Shown: positions 1-6,710 of the stretch, one piece after another
Layout: the number at the start of each line of letters is the position of its first letter
How positions within the stretch are numbered: position 1 is the first letter of the stretch
Source of the DNA: Candidatus Intestinimonas stercorigallinarum
GTDB lineage: Bacteria; Bacillota; Clostridia; Oscillospirales; Oscillospiraceae
NCBI GenBank assembly: GCA_019115345.1
Contig: DXDV01000140.1
Span: 1 to 7,338, forward strand
Direction: 5' to 3'
Length of the DNA: 7,338 nt
Notes under the pieces: generated by a model
What the model saw: only the letters and a program-made list of their open reading frames with translations
The model's database searches: none
What the model was told of the DNA's origin: nothing
Position numbers and translations under genes: made by a program

Positions 1-574
1 GGAAATTGCGCAGGTACTTGATGAAGGCGCTGCGGACCTCGAAGTTCTTCCGAACCTCCGGGTTCATGATGAGGTCCACATACCGCTGGCGGTAGCGGGT
101 CTCCTTGTCGGTGAGGCCGTGGAACTTCTCCGGCAGGGGGATGAGGGCCTTGGACAGAAGGGTGACCTTGTGGGCCTTGATGGATATCTCGCCCCGCTTG
201 GTCTTAAAGACCTCGCCGTCAACGCCCACGATGTCGCCGATGTCGGTCTTTTTGAACTTGGCAAAGGGCTCCTCCCCCAGCTCGTCGATGCGGACATAGA
301 GCTGGATGCGGCCCTTTCCGTCCTGAAGATCGCAGAACACAGCCTTGCCCATGCCGCGCTTGGACATGATCCGGCCCGCCACGGAGACCTGTTTGCCCTC
401 CAGCTCTTCAAACTTCTCCTTTACATCGGCGCTGTGCGCGGTGACGACGTATTTGGTGATCTGGAAGGGGTCCTGTCCCGCGTCCTGGAGCTCCTTGAGC
501 TTGGCGCGGCGAATGAGCCGCTGCTCAGACAGGTCCAGCTCCTCGGCGGCGCCTGCGTTCTTCTCTTCTGTCAT
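1..574 (-). CDS. lysS: Lysyl-tRNA synthetase, class II (N-terminal part, runs off the left edge)
   Basis: This gene encodes the cytoplasmic class II enzyme that charges tRNA-Lys with lysine using ATP. Only the first 191 codons, of roughly 500 usual for the family, are in the window; the class II catalytic core lies beyond base 1. Visible parts are an N-terminal helix-rich stretch (residues about 12-60), an OB-fold anticodon-binding domain (about 62-145, with GRIMSKRGMGKAVF at 67-80 followed by DLQD), and the family signature YRQRYVDLI at 161-169, which leads into motif 1. The ATG at 574-572 has AGGAGG seven bases upstream, so the start is well supported. It follows greA by 26 nt on the same strand, and greA-lysS is a known Firmicutes arrangement. 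It is probably cotranscribed from the greA promoter; no separate promoter or terminator is visible between them. No frame damage is seen. Confidence 0.96.
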   Translation of the reverse strand, partial: MTEEKNAGAAEELDLSEQRLIRRAKLKELQDAGQDPFQITKYVVTAHSADVKEKFEELEGKQVSVAGRIMSKRGMGKAVFCDLQDGKGRIQLYVRIDELGEEPFAKFKKTDIGDIVGVDGEVFKTKRGEISIKAHKVTLLSKALIPLPEKFHGLTDKETRYRQRYVDLIMNPEVRKNFEVRSAFIKYLRNF

Positions 575-600
575 GTTGGTTCCTCCTGTCCTCGCCTTTC

Positions 601-1080
601 TCAGGCCTTCTGAATATCCAAAACCTGGTAGTGCAGCACGCCGGCGGGCGCCTCCACCACGACGTCATCTCCCACGACCTTGCCCAGCAGGGCCTTGCCG
701 AAGGGAGAATCCTCCGAAATGAGACCGTTCATGGGGTCGGCCTCCTGAGAGCCCACCACCTGGTAGACCTCCCGCTCGTCAAACTCTTTGTCCAGCACCG
801 TGATCTTGCTGCCCAGGCGGACGGCGTCGTGGTCCTCGTCGTGGGCCTCCTCGATGACCACGCAGTTCTGGAGGATGCCCTCCACCTCCGCGATCCGGGA
901 GTAGAGTTTGCCCTGCTCGTTCTTGGCCTCGTCATACTCGCTGTTCTCGCTCAGATCACCAAAGGAGCGGGCCTCCTTGATCTGCTCGGCGACCTCCTTC
1001 TCCCGGACGGTCTTCAGGTAGACCAGCTCGTCCTGCAACGCCTGAAATCGCTCAGGGCTCAGTTTATACGCTTTTGCCAT
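601..1080 (-). CDS. greA: Transcription elongation factor GreA
   Basis: GreA enters the RNA polymerase secondary channel and stimulates cleavage of backtracked RNA 3' ends, rescuing stalled complexes. The 159-residue length is normal for the family. Residues 1-77 form the antiparallel coiled coil. Its tip carries GDLSENSEYDEAKNEQ (41-56), including the acidic residues D42 and E45 that correspond to the Mg2+-coordinating tip. Residues about 80-159 form the FKBP-like domain, with the characteristic ISEDSPFGKALLGKVVGD at 121-138. The start ATG at 1080-1078 has AAGGAAG about ten bases upstream, a slightly long spacing. lysS follows 26 nt after the stop. Expression probably comes from the perfect promoter at 1245-1273 through a structured leader. 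No truncation or missing key residue is seen. Confidence 0.97.
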   Translation of the reverse strand: MAKAYKLSPERFQALQDELVYLKTVREKEVAEQIKEARSFGDLSENSEYDEAKNEQGKLYSRIAEVEGILQNCVVIEEAHDEDHDAVRLGSKITVLDKEFDEREVYQVVGSQEADPMNGLISEDSPFGKALLGKVVGDDVVVEAPAGVLHYQVLDIQKA

Positions 1081-1239
1081 GCTGCTACTGCTTCCTTTCT
1101 GCGCCTTCTCGCGGAACTGGGATCACCGATCCCCTGGAATCGGTATGGCCGGCCCCGGACCCGGGGGAAGCCGCCTTCCGCCGGACCCTCCATAGGCCGC
1201 CGCCATTTCATAATATATATAGAGATTCCTATGCATTAT
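1081..1239 (-). promoter_or_regulatory. Structured 5' leader of greA-lysS
   Basis: About 158 nt separate the predicted transcription start (near 1239) from the greA ATG, long for a housekeeping gene. The leader is GC-rich and contains two overlapping, mutually exclusive hairpins next to the ribosome site. One is a perfect GGGATC/GATCCC stem with a 3-nt loop (1119-1133); the other is an ACCGAT/ATCGGT stem (1125-1144). A further CCCCG/CGGGG hairpin lies just upstream in the transcript. No T-tract follows any of them, so this is not a clear intrinsic attenuator. Effects on ribosome access or RNA stability are only possible. I do not recognise an Rfam family. Confidence 0.45.
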
Positions 1240-1244
1240 CCTGT

Positions 1245-1273
1245 ATTATATGTACTTTGTCCCGGTCTGTCAA
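1245..1273 (-). promoter_or_regulatory. Perfect sigma-A promoter for greA-lysS
   Basis: Read on the minus strand, TTGACA (1273-1268) and TATAAT (1250-1245) are separated by exactly 17 bp, matching the sigma-A consensus at all twelve positions. It begins 17 bp after the nitroreductase stop codon and points at greA. The following 40 bp are conspicuously AT-rich. I infer transcription starting around 1238-1239. Because the boxes are full consensus, greA-lysS is likely strongly and constitutively transcribed. Confidence 0.88.
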
Positions 1274-1289
1274 GTGTGAAAAGGCCCGC

Positions 1290-1811
1290 TCACAGCCGGA
1301 ACACCCGGCCCGGTTTCCGGGGCGCGGCAGCCGGCGCTTCTCCCGCCGGATACCCCAGAGACAGGGCGCCCACGCCCCGCATTCCCTCGGGAACGCCCCA
1401 GGCCCGCAGCAGAGCTTTTCCCTCGTCGCTGTCGAACATCTCCCGCTCCCGGTGGATCCAGCAGGAGCCCAGCCCAAGGCTGTGGGCCGCCTCCATCATG
1501 ACGGCCAGGGCGCAGCTTCCGTCCTCCACCCAGGTGGGCCGCTCCGGCGACGCCAGGACCAGCACGATGGTGGGAGCCCCGTAGTAGGGATCGCTGTCCG
1601 TACCCATAATGGCGGCGTTCATGGCGGACAGTCTGGCCCGGACCTCCGGGTCCTGGACCGCCACCAGCACCACCTCCTGGCTGCCCATTCCACATGGGGC
1701 GTAGAGCCCGGCCTGGAGCACCGCCTCCAATTCCTGCTCACCGATCTGCGCGCTCTGATAGGCCCGGATGCTCCTCCGGCCCAGCTCCGGCTTTCCAGAA
1801 TACCCTTCCAT
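1290..1811 (-). CDS. Nitroreductase-family FMN-dependent oxidoreductase
   Basis: This is a 173-residue cytoplasmic flavoprotein of the nitroreductase family, which binds FMN, usually as a homodimer, and reduces varied substrates with NAD(P)H. The physiological substrate cannot be told from sequence. Family marks are the N-terminal phosphate-contacting RRSIRAY (12-18), APCGMGSQE at 38-46 in the position of the usual APSGMNxQ segment, YYGAPTIVLVLA (76-87), the helix ALAVMMEAAHSLGLGSCWIH (101-120), and the C-terminal ALSLGYPAGEAP (149-160) ending in a PRK tail. Its length fits the compact clostridial subgroup. The ATG at 1811-1809 has AAGGAAGG eight bases upstream. It follows dus by 112 nt on the same strand, so it may be read with it; I see no strong promoter or T-tracted terminator around it. 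The next gene's promoter starts immediately after the stop. Confidence 0.88.
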   Translation of the reverse strand: MEGYSGKPELGRRSIRAYQSAQIGEQELEAVLQAGLYAPCGMGSQEVVLVAVQDPEVRARLSAMNAAIMGTDSDPYYGAPTIVLVLASPERPTWVEDGSCALAVMMEAAHSLGLGSCWIHREREMFDSDEGKALLRAWGVPEGMRGVGALSLGYPAGEAPAAAPRKPGRVFRL

Positions 1812-1923
1812 ATGATATACCTTCCTTTCTTTCTTTTGTGGCGGCGGGATGGAGGCAGGCCCCGTCTCTCGCCGTTGGAGCGGTTTATTCAGCAGATATT
1901 ATCCGATTATTTCCCGGAATATA

Positions 1924-2898
1924 TCATAGGATGCTCTGCTCCCGCCACCGGGCGGCCGAATCCCTCCGCAGGGGCAGCGATTGGAATATCGCCTCCACCT
2001 GCCCCTCGTACTCCCCTGTGTCTCTGGCCTTTTTCAGGGCCTTGAGGCAGCCGTCTCCGCCGTCGAAGAGGTCGATGAGGTAGAACCAGAGCTCCTTCAT
2101 CCGCAGCATGGCGTTGTACCGGCTGCCGAAGGCCTCCGTATAGCCGTCATAGAGGGCGTCATGGAAGCGCCGCAGCTCCTCCCGGCCGGCCGGCGCTCCG
2201 CCCCGGGCCTTGACCACCAGGGCGGGGTCGCCCACCAGTCCACGGCCGATCATGACCCGGTCCACCGTGGGGAAGCGGCGGCTCAGCGCCTCCACCTCCT
2301 CCGCCGTGGTCAGGTCCCCGTTGTAGCACAGGGGGGCCGCTCCGCGCTCCACCGCCCGGGCGAAGGCCTCCATCCGGGCCCCGCCCCGGTAGAAGTCGGC
2401 CCGGACCCTGGGGTGGATGATGAGCTCCGAGTAGGGCACCCGCTGGAAGACGTCGAGCAGCCCCTCGAACTCCTCCGGCGACTGGAAGCCCACCCGGGTC
2501 TTGATGGAGACGGCCAGGGGGGCCCGCCGGAAGATCTCCTCCAAAAACCGCTCCAGCTCCTCCCGGTCCCGCAGGAGCCCAGAGCCTTTTCCCTTGGCGG
2601 TCACCGTGCCCGAGGGGCAGCCCAGGTTCAGATTGACCTCCCGATAGCCCAGATCGGCCAGCAGCTCGGCCGCCCAGAGGAAATCCTCCGCCTGCCGGGT
2701 CAGCAGCTGGGGCACTGCCGGAATCCCTTCATGGAAGGCCGGCGACAGCTCCCGCATGTCCCGCTTGGAAAAGACCCGCTCCCGGCCCGGCGAGACGAAG
2801 GGCATGAAATATTTGTCTATTCCCGGAAAACAGGCGCTGTGCACCCGCCGGAATACGGCCCCTGTCACCCCCTCCAGCGGGGCAAAATAGTACTGCAC
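1924..2898 (-). CDS. tRNA-dihydrouridine synthase (Dus family)
   Basis: This is an FMN-dependent cytoplasmic enzyme reducing specific uridines in the tRNA D-loop region to dihydrouridine with NADPH. From the GTG start the protein has 324 residues and opens MQYYFAPLEGVTG, the usual N-terminus of this clostridial DusB-like group. The (beta/alpha)8 barrel shows NLGCPSGTVTAKGKGSGLL (91-109) with catalytic C94, SIKTRVG (131-137), IHPRVR (161-166), YNGDLTT (192-198), and the FMN-phosphate site MIGRGLVGDP (216-225). The C-terminal third is the helical tRNA-binding domain. I chose GTG at 2898-2896 because GAGGAG lies eight bases upstream. The in-frame ATG at 2961 adds 21 low-complexity residues and has only a poor ribosome site. 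Position specificity (DusA, B or C type) is not resolved. The gene is divergent from the diguanylate cyclase. Confidence 0.93.
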   Translation of the reverse strand: MQYYFAPLEGVTGAVFRRVHSACFPGIDKYFMPFVSPGRERVFSKRDMRELSPAFHEGIPAVPQLLTRQAEDFLWAAELLADLGYREVNLNLGCPSGTVTAKGKGSGLLRDREELERFLEEIFRRAPLAVSIKTRVGFQSPEEFEGLLDVFQRVPYSELIIHPRVRADFYRGGARMEAFARAVERGAAPLCYNGDLTTAEEVEALSRRFPTVDRVMIGRGLVGDPALVVKARGGAPAGREELRRFHDALYDGYTEAFGSRYNAMLRMKELWFYLIDLFDGGDGCLKALKKARDTGEYEGQVEAIFQSLPLRRDSAARWREQSIL

Positions 2899-3032
2899 GC
2901 CGGTTTCTCCTCTCTTTCCGCTCCCGGCCCGCGCCGCGGCGCTGGCCGGGTCCTTCTGCATTTTATCTCATCCGCCGACAATTCGCCATAAAAAAGCCAA
3001 ATACTTTTATTGGAAAATCGACACTTTCCTCG

Positions 3033-3061
3033 TTCCCCTCCAAGATAAAATATGGTATACT
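3033..3061 (+). promoter_or_regulatory. Probable extended -10 promoter for the diguanylate cyclase
   Basis: TATACT at 3056-3061 is preceded by TGG (3053-3055), giving a TGnTATACT extended -10 element. The -35 position, 17 bp upstream, is a poor TTCCCC (3033-3038); weak -35 boxes are typical partners of extended -10 sites. Transcription would begin near 3067. The ATG at 3052 lies inside this element, which bears on the start of the downstream gene. The opposite strand of this intergenic region must also hold the dus promoter, but I could not fix its boxes. Confidence 0.5.
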
Positions 3062-4593
3062 TGTCCTGTTGCATCCGACTGCCGCCTCGCCGGCGGGCAG
3101 GTCGGAAGCTGCCGCACGGAGAGGGGGCGAACGGGATAAAAGGAAATGAAGCCGGACACACGCTCCGCTATCTGTTCGCCCTGGTCCTGTTTCTGGCCTA
3201 CCTGGCCGTCTGCATGGGGCTTTTTATCCTCTATGAGAAGAACTCTGTAAATGTACATACCCTCCGGACCCTGCGCAGCAACGTCCAGCAGCAATGTGAA
3301 CAGTTCACTGGCATCATCGACACACAGTTTTCCGTGCTGGAGAGCCTGGCTGAGGTTTCCTCCGCCCAGGAGAGCCTCACCGACCCGGCCAACCTCGCCA
3401 TCGCGGACGCCATCGTCTCCGGAGGGGACTTTACCCGTATCCTGTTTGTGGAGCCCTCCGGGACTGCCCGGACCAACGACGGGACTGTCGCCAAGGTCAA
3501 CCACCGCAGTTATTTCACCACCGCCATTGACGGGAATCGGACCGTGAGCGATCCGCTCTCCAGCGCTGTGGACGACCGCGGCATCGTGGTGCTGGCGGTA
3601 CCGGCCAAAAGCGGCGATGGGACCGTTACCGGCGTGATCGGCGGCGTCTATGACATCGACGCTCTGAGCAAATTTCTCTTTTCCGGCCTGTACAACGGCA
3701 GCGGCGATCCGCTGCTCATCACCTCCGACGGAACGCTGGTCTCCACTACTTCCTCCGCCCTGCTGGCCAGCAGCGAGAATTTCTTCGACTACTGCGCCTC
3801 CATGGAGCTGCTGGGCGGCGCCGCTCCGGACCAGGTCCGGCAGGATTTCGCCTCCGGCGCCGGCGGCTACTTCTTCGCCCGGAAGGACACGCAGGTCCAG
3901 TACATGGTCTACCAGTCCGCCGGACTGGACAACGGCTGGATGATGTGCTACACCGTCTCCGGCCAGGAGGCCAGCGCCGATTACGACTTCATCTTCCAGG
4001 ATGTGCTCTGCCTGGGCGTCGCCGTTCTGCTGGGCATCCTGCTCCTGCTGCTCTTCTTCTTCCACCACACCCTGCGGGAGCGGCGGCGGCTCCTCCGGCA
4101 GGCCCAGACCGACCCCCTCACCGGCCTGCACAACCGTGCCAGCACCCGGGAGTGCGTCAACTCCTGGCTGGCCACCCCCCGCAGACAGGGCGCCCTTCTC
4201 ATGCTGGACCTGGATAACTTCAAGGAGATCAACGACGTCTGGGGCCACCAGGCCGGCGACGCCATCCTCATCCGCACCGCCGAGCTCCTGCGGAACCACT
4301 TCCGGCAGAGCGACATCATCGGCCGCATCGGCGGCGACGAGTTCATGATCCTCATGAAGGACGTGGGCGCCCCCCCGGTGGTGGAGGCCCACATGCGGAG
4401 GCTGTGCGAAGAGTTCCGCCTCCTCACCGACGTCAATTATCCCCAGATCTCCCTCTCCTGCAGCGTGGGCGCCGTCATGGTCCCCATCCGCTCCGTCACC
4501 TTTGAGGCCCTCTACGACTACGCCGACCGCGCGCTCTATCAGGCCAAGCACGATGGCAAGAACGGCTGGAGCTTTGCCCCGGAGGAGCTCTGA
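3052..4593 (+). CDS. Membrane diguanylate cyclase with extracytoplasmic sensor domain (dCache-GGDEF)
   Basis: This enzyme condenses two GTP into the second messenger c-di-GMP in response to an external signal. Numbered from the ATG at 3052, it has a membrane helix at about 39-62, an extracytoplasmic region of some 250 residues (about 65-316) that reads like a double-Cache ligand-binding fold, a second helix (318-337), then a basic linker and a GGDEF domain. Catalytic features are intact: DPLTGLHNR (354-362), LDLDNFKEIND (385-395), and GGDEF (427-431). An RxxD inhibitory site (RQSD, 418-421) sits five residues before GGDEF, predicting product feedback. No EAL domain is present. Coordinates follow the longest ATG frame, but residues 1-28 are probably not translated. 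The ATG overlaps the predicted promoter and lacks a ribosome site, whereas an in-frame ATA at 3136 follows GGAGAGGGGG by eight bases. The ligand is unknown. The gene stands alone, convergent with the phosphate transporter. Confidence 0.93.
   Translation: MVYLSCCIRLPPRRRAGRKLPHGEGANGIKGNEAGHTLRYLFALVLFLAYLAVCMGLFILYEKNSVNVHTLRTLRSNVQQQCEQFTGIIDTQFSVLESLAEVSSAQESLTDPANLAIADAIVSGGDFTRILFVEPSGTARTNDGTVAKVNHRSYFTTAIDGNRTVSDPLSSAVDDRGIVVLAVPAKSGDGTVTGVIGGVYDIDALSKFLFSGLYNGSGDPLLITSDGTLVSTTSSALLASSENFFDYCASMELLGGAAPDQVRQDFASGAGGYFFARKDTQVQYMVYQSAGLDNGWMMCYTVSGQEASADYDFIFQDVLCLGVAVLLGILLLLLFFFHHTLRERRRLLRQAQTDPLTGLHNRASTRECVNSWLATPRRQGALLMLDLDNFKEINDVWGHQAGDAILIRTAELLRNHFRQSDIIGRIGGDEFMILMKDVGAPPVVEAHMRRLCEEFRLLTDVNYPQISLSCSVGAVMVPIRSVTFEALYDYADRALYQAKHDGKNGWSFAPEEL
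3075..3105 (+). other. Stable leader hairpin upstream of the diguanylate cyclase ribosome site
   Basis: CCGACTGCCGCC (3075-3086) pairs with GGCGGGCAGGTCGG (3092-3105) with one or two bulged bases and a short loop. It lies between the predicted transcription start and a GGAGAGGGGG ribosome-site-like run at 3118-3127. A stem this strong in a Pro/Arg-rich reading frame is easier to explain as untranslated leader than as coding sequence. Its role is unknown; the absence of a T-tract argues against a terminator. Confidence 0.5.
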
Positions 4594-4634
4594 GTCCGCT
4601 GCCTATGCCTGCCGCCGCAAAATATGGACCAATA

Positions 4635-4670
4635 GGAACCCCCCGGCATAGCCGGGGGGTTCCTGCTGTC
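4635..4670. terminator. Bidirectional intrinsic terminator between convergent genes
   Basis: A perfect 13-bp stem, GGAACCCCCCGGC (4635-4647) with GCCGGGGGGTTCC (4651-4663), has an ATA loop. On the plus strand it is followed by the T-rich TGCTGTCTTT, ending the cyclase transcript 42 nt after its stop. On the minus strand it is followed by a looser TATTGGTCCATATTTT, serving the transporter whose stop is at 4703. The T-tracts are imperfect, but the stem is very strong. Confidence 0.85.
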
Positions 4671-4702
4671 TTTCCACGCTTTGGAGACGGTATGAGGCGC
4701 GC

Positions 4703-6355
4703 TCAGACCAGGCTGGCCTGAGAATGGGCCTGGGCGATGTTGAGCGCGTGGTCGCCGATGCGCTCAAAGTCGGTGAGCATCTCGGAGAAGAGGATGCAGC
4801 CCTCGTCGGAGCAGATGCCCTTTCGCATCCGCTCCATCTGGTGGCTGCGGAAGCTGTCCGTCATATCGTCCATCTTCTGCTCCAAAGCCTCCACTTTGCT
4901 CAGCCACTCCGAGGGCTTTTCCACCCCTTCGCCGAGGGAATCCATGGCCTCCCGGCAGATCCGCTCCATCTCCCGGATCTCTGTCCGGGCCTCGTCGGAG
5001 AAATGAATGTCCTTCTCTTTGAGAATGGCGCTGTACCCGCAGATGTTCATGGCGTGGTCGCCGATGCGCTCGATATTGCTGGCGATCTTGAAGTAGGCGC
5101 TCACCGCGGCGGAGTCCTTCTCGTTGGTCTCGTGGACGATGACGTGGGAGATGAACTGGGAGATCTCCTTGTTGAGGAAGTCGATGTACTCCTCCACCGC
5201 CTCCTCCTTGGCCACCAGGGTGGGGTCCCGGTCCAGCACCGCCTGGAAGGCGGTGGACACGTTCTCCTTGGCCATATCCAGCATACGGTCGAGCTCCTGC
5301 TGCAGCTGGCTGATATAGATGGCGGACTGGCCGATGGTGCGGTCCTGATTGGCCTTGATGGGGGTGAGGAAGGCCAGGTGCATCCCCTCCTCCCGGTCCT
5401 GGGCGCGCTCGGGCAGGATATGCATGGCGGCCTTCACCAGATACTTGCCCAGAGGCAGCAGCACCAGGGTGGTCACGATGTTGAAGAGGGTGTGCATGTT
5501 GGCGATCTGGGCGGCGGGATTGTCGGGGGTGACGCCGATCATGAAATCCACCAGGGAGAAGCCCAGCAGGGGGCCCACCAGACAAACCGTGGTAAAAATG
5601 GTGGTGCCGATGATGTTGAACATCAGGTGGATGATGGTGGTGCGCTTGGCGTTGCGGCTGGTGCCGATGGAGGCCAGCACGGCGGTGATACAGGTGCCGA
5701 TGTTCTGACCGAAGAGGACGAACACCGCGCTGTGGAGGTCCACCACGCCGCTGGTGGCCAGAGCCTGGAGGATGCCCACCGAGGCGGAGGAGGACTGGAT
5801 GAGGGCGGTGAAGAGGGCGCCGGCCAGAATGCCCAGCACGGGGTTGGAGAACTGGGTCATCAGGTCAACGAAGGCGGGCATGTCGCGCAGGGGCACCATG
5901 GCGGCGCTCATCATGTCCATGCCGATGAAGAGGACGCCCAGGCCGCCCAGGATGCTGCCGTAATGGTGGCACTTGGGGTTCTTGATAAAGACCATCATGG
6001 CCACGCCCAGGAAGGCGAAGAAGGGGGCCAGCACCCCCACGTCCAGGGCGATGAGCTGTCCGGTGATGGTGGTGCCGATGTTGGCGCCCATGATGATCCA
6101 CACCGCCTGGGTGAGGGTCATCATGCCGGAGTTGACGAAGCCCACCACCATGACGGTGGTGGCGGAGGAGGACTGGATCACGGCGGTGATCACGGCTCCC
6201 ACTACCACGCCCAGGACCCGGTTGGCCGTCAGCTTCTCCAGGATGCCCTTCATCCGGTTTCCGGCGGCGGCCTCCAGGCCGGAGCTCATCATCTGCATTC
6301 CGTGCAGAAACAGCGCCAGGCCGCCCAAAAGGCTCAGAACATTGGCGATCGTCAT
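4703..6355 (-). CDS. Na+/phosphate cotransporter with C-terminal PhoU-like domain
   Basis: This 550-residue inner-membrane protein is of the NptA/PNaS (Na/Pi cotransporter II) family and is predicted to import phosphate with sodium. Two inverted-topology repeats are clear: QSSSATT (61-67) followed by GANIGTT (90-96), and QSSSAS (187-192) followed by GQNIGTC (216-222). These are the substrate and ion-binding signatures. About eight to nine hydrophobic segments lie between residues 1 and 312. The cytoplasmic tail (about 335-550) is an all-helical PhoU-like domain with two copies of its hallmark, NIERIGDHAMNI (427-438) and DFERIGDHALNI (529-540); in PhoU these acidic helices bind metal clusters. 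The ATG at 6355-6353 has GAGGAG six bases upstream. It has its own promoter (6594-6622) and a 230-nt leader with a terminator, so regulated attenuation is likely. No pst/pho genes are nearby. Some homologues may export rather than import phosphate. Confidence 0.94.
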   Translation of the reverse strand: MTIANVLSLLGGLALFLHGMQMMSSGLEAAAGNRMKGILEKLTANRVLGVVVGAVITAVIQSSSATTVMVVGFVNSGMMTLTQAVWIIMGANIGTTITGQLIALDVGVLAPFFAFLGVAMMVFIKNPKCHHYGSILGGLGVLFIGMDMMSAAMVPLRDMPAFVDLMTQFSNPVLGILAGALFTALIQSSSASVGILQALATSGVVDLHSAVFVLFGQNIGTCITAVLASIGTSRNAKRTTIIHLMFNIIGTTIFTTVCLVGPLLGFSLVDFMIGVTPDNPAAQIANMHTLFNIVTTLVLLPLGKYLVKAAMHILPERAQDREEGMHLAFLTPIKANQDRTIGQSAIYISQLQQELDRMLDMAKENVSTAFQAVLDRDPTLVAKEEAVEEYIDFLNKEISQFISHVIVHETNEKDSAAVSAYFKIASNIERIGDHAMNICGYSAILKEKDIHFSDEARTEIREMERICREAMDSLGEGVEKPSEWLSKVEALEQKMDDMTDSFRSHQMERMRKGICSDEGCILFSEMLTDFERIGDHALNIAQAHSQASLV

Positions 6356-6588
6356 TAAAAACTCCTCTTTCTCTCTAAAATAATGTCTTTTTGAGGGAGA
6401 ACGTCCCCGGGATCGCTCCGCCCGACAAAAGAAAAAGACACAGCCCGCTTTCCAAAAACGAAAAGCAGGTCATGTCTTTCAAAGGGGCCGGGATCGCTCT
6501 TTTTCGCGGGTGAGCATATTCTCACATTCCGCGGCATTCTCCCTCATCGCTCCGTGGTCCTTTCTGTCGTAAACATGATTTCTTACAG
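6356..6588 (-). promoter_or_regulatory. Long structured leader of the Na+/phosphate transporter; candidate riboswitch or attenuator
   Basis: About 230 nt lie between the predicted start of transcription and the transporter ATG. In transcript order there is a 5' hairpin, then a domain closed by AAAGG (6563-6559) and CCTTT (6485-6481). Inside it is a bulged hairpin: CGCGG, AAT bulge, GTGAG, AATATG loop, CTCAC, CCGCG. An intrinsic terminator (6427-6479) follows, then 70 nt to the ribosome site. The 5' segment TCATGTTT (6578-6571) can pair with the terminator's left arm AAGACATGA (6478-6470), a plausible antiterminator. GAGCGAT occurs three times, twice as the 12-mer GAGCGATCCCGG (6499-6488 and 6418-6407). 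I recognise no known riboswitch class. Confidence 0.6.
6427..6479 (-). terminator. Intrinsic terminator inside the transporter leader
   Basis: On the minus strand AAAGACA (6479-6473) pairs with TGTCTTT (6440-6434), and inside it CCTGCTTT (6469-6462) pairs with AAAGCGGG (6451-6444) with one G-U pair; the loop is T-rich. It is followed by TTTTTCTTTT (6436-6427, overlapping the stem end). It sits between the transporter promoter and its coding region, so it must be read through for expression. Confidence 0.82.
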
Positions 6589-6593
6589 CTTAC

Positions 6594-6622
6594 ATTATAC
6601 AAGAAATTTACGCCGCCGTCAA
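6594..6622 (-). promoter_or_regulatory. Sigma-A promoter of the Na+/phosphate transporter
   Basis: On the minus strand TTGACG (6622-6617) and TATAAT (6599-6594) are separated by 17 bp, eleven of twelve consensus positions. Transcription would start near 6587. It lies just after the terminator at 6659-6703, so the transporter leader is probably an independent transcript. Confidence 0.85.
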
Positions 6623-6658
6623 CGGGATTTTACGCCGCTTTACCCTTTCCCCACAAAG

Positions 6659-6703
6659 AAAAAAGACCGTCCGCCGCTCCGGCAAAGCCGGGCGGCAGCG
6701 GTC
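6659..6703 (-). terminator. Intrinsic terminator after the unidentified structured RNA
   Basis: GACCG (6703-6699) pairs with CGGTC (6669-6665). Inside, GCCGC pairs with GCGGC, and CCGGC with GCCGG, closing a TTT loop, with small bulges. The run TTTTTTCTTT (6664-6655) follows. The direction of the T-tract supports minus-strand transcription of the element upstream. It ends that transcript about 35 bp before the next promoter. Confidence 0.85.
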
Positions 6704-6710
6704 CTTCTTT

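Noticed and set aside
1268..1310. GC-rich segment and TTTT after the nitroreductase stop as a terminator
   Set aside because: Only four base pairs (GGCC/GGCC) form around an irregular interior; too weak to call.
3007..4551. A 514-codon minus-strand frame opposite the diguanylate cyclase
   Set aside because: It is antisense to an intact GGDEF protein, with low-complexity Val/Gly/Ala/Glu composition, no ribosome site and no family resemblance.
4724..6358. A 544-codon open frame on the plus strand opposite the phosphate transporter, rich in His, Gly and Asp
   Set aside because: It is the antisense shadow of a well-supported gene. High GC keeps the frame open, and the composition is abnormal with no domain pattern.
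6355..6537. 60-codon minus-strand frame in the transporter leader
   Set aside because: It crosses the intrinsic terminator, has no ribosome site and overlaps the transporter start; better explained as leader RNA.
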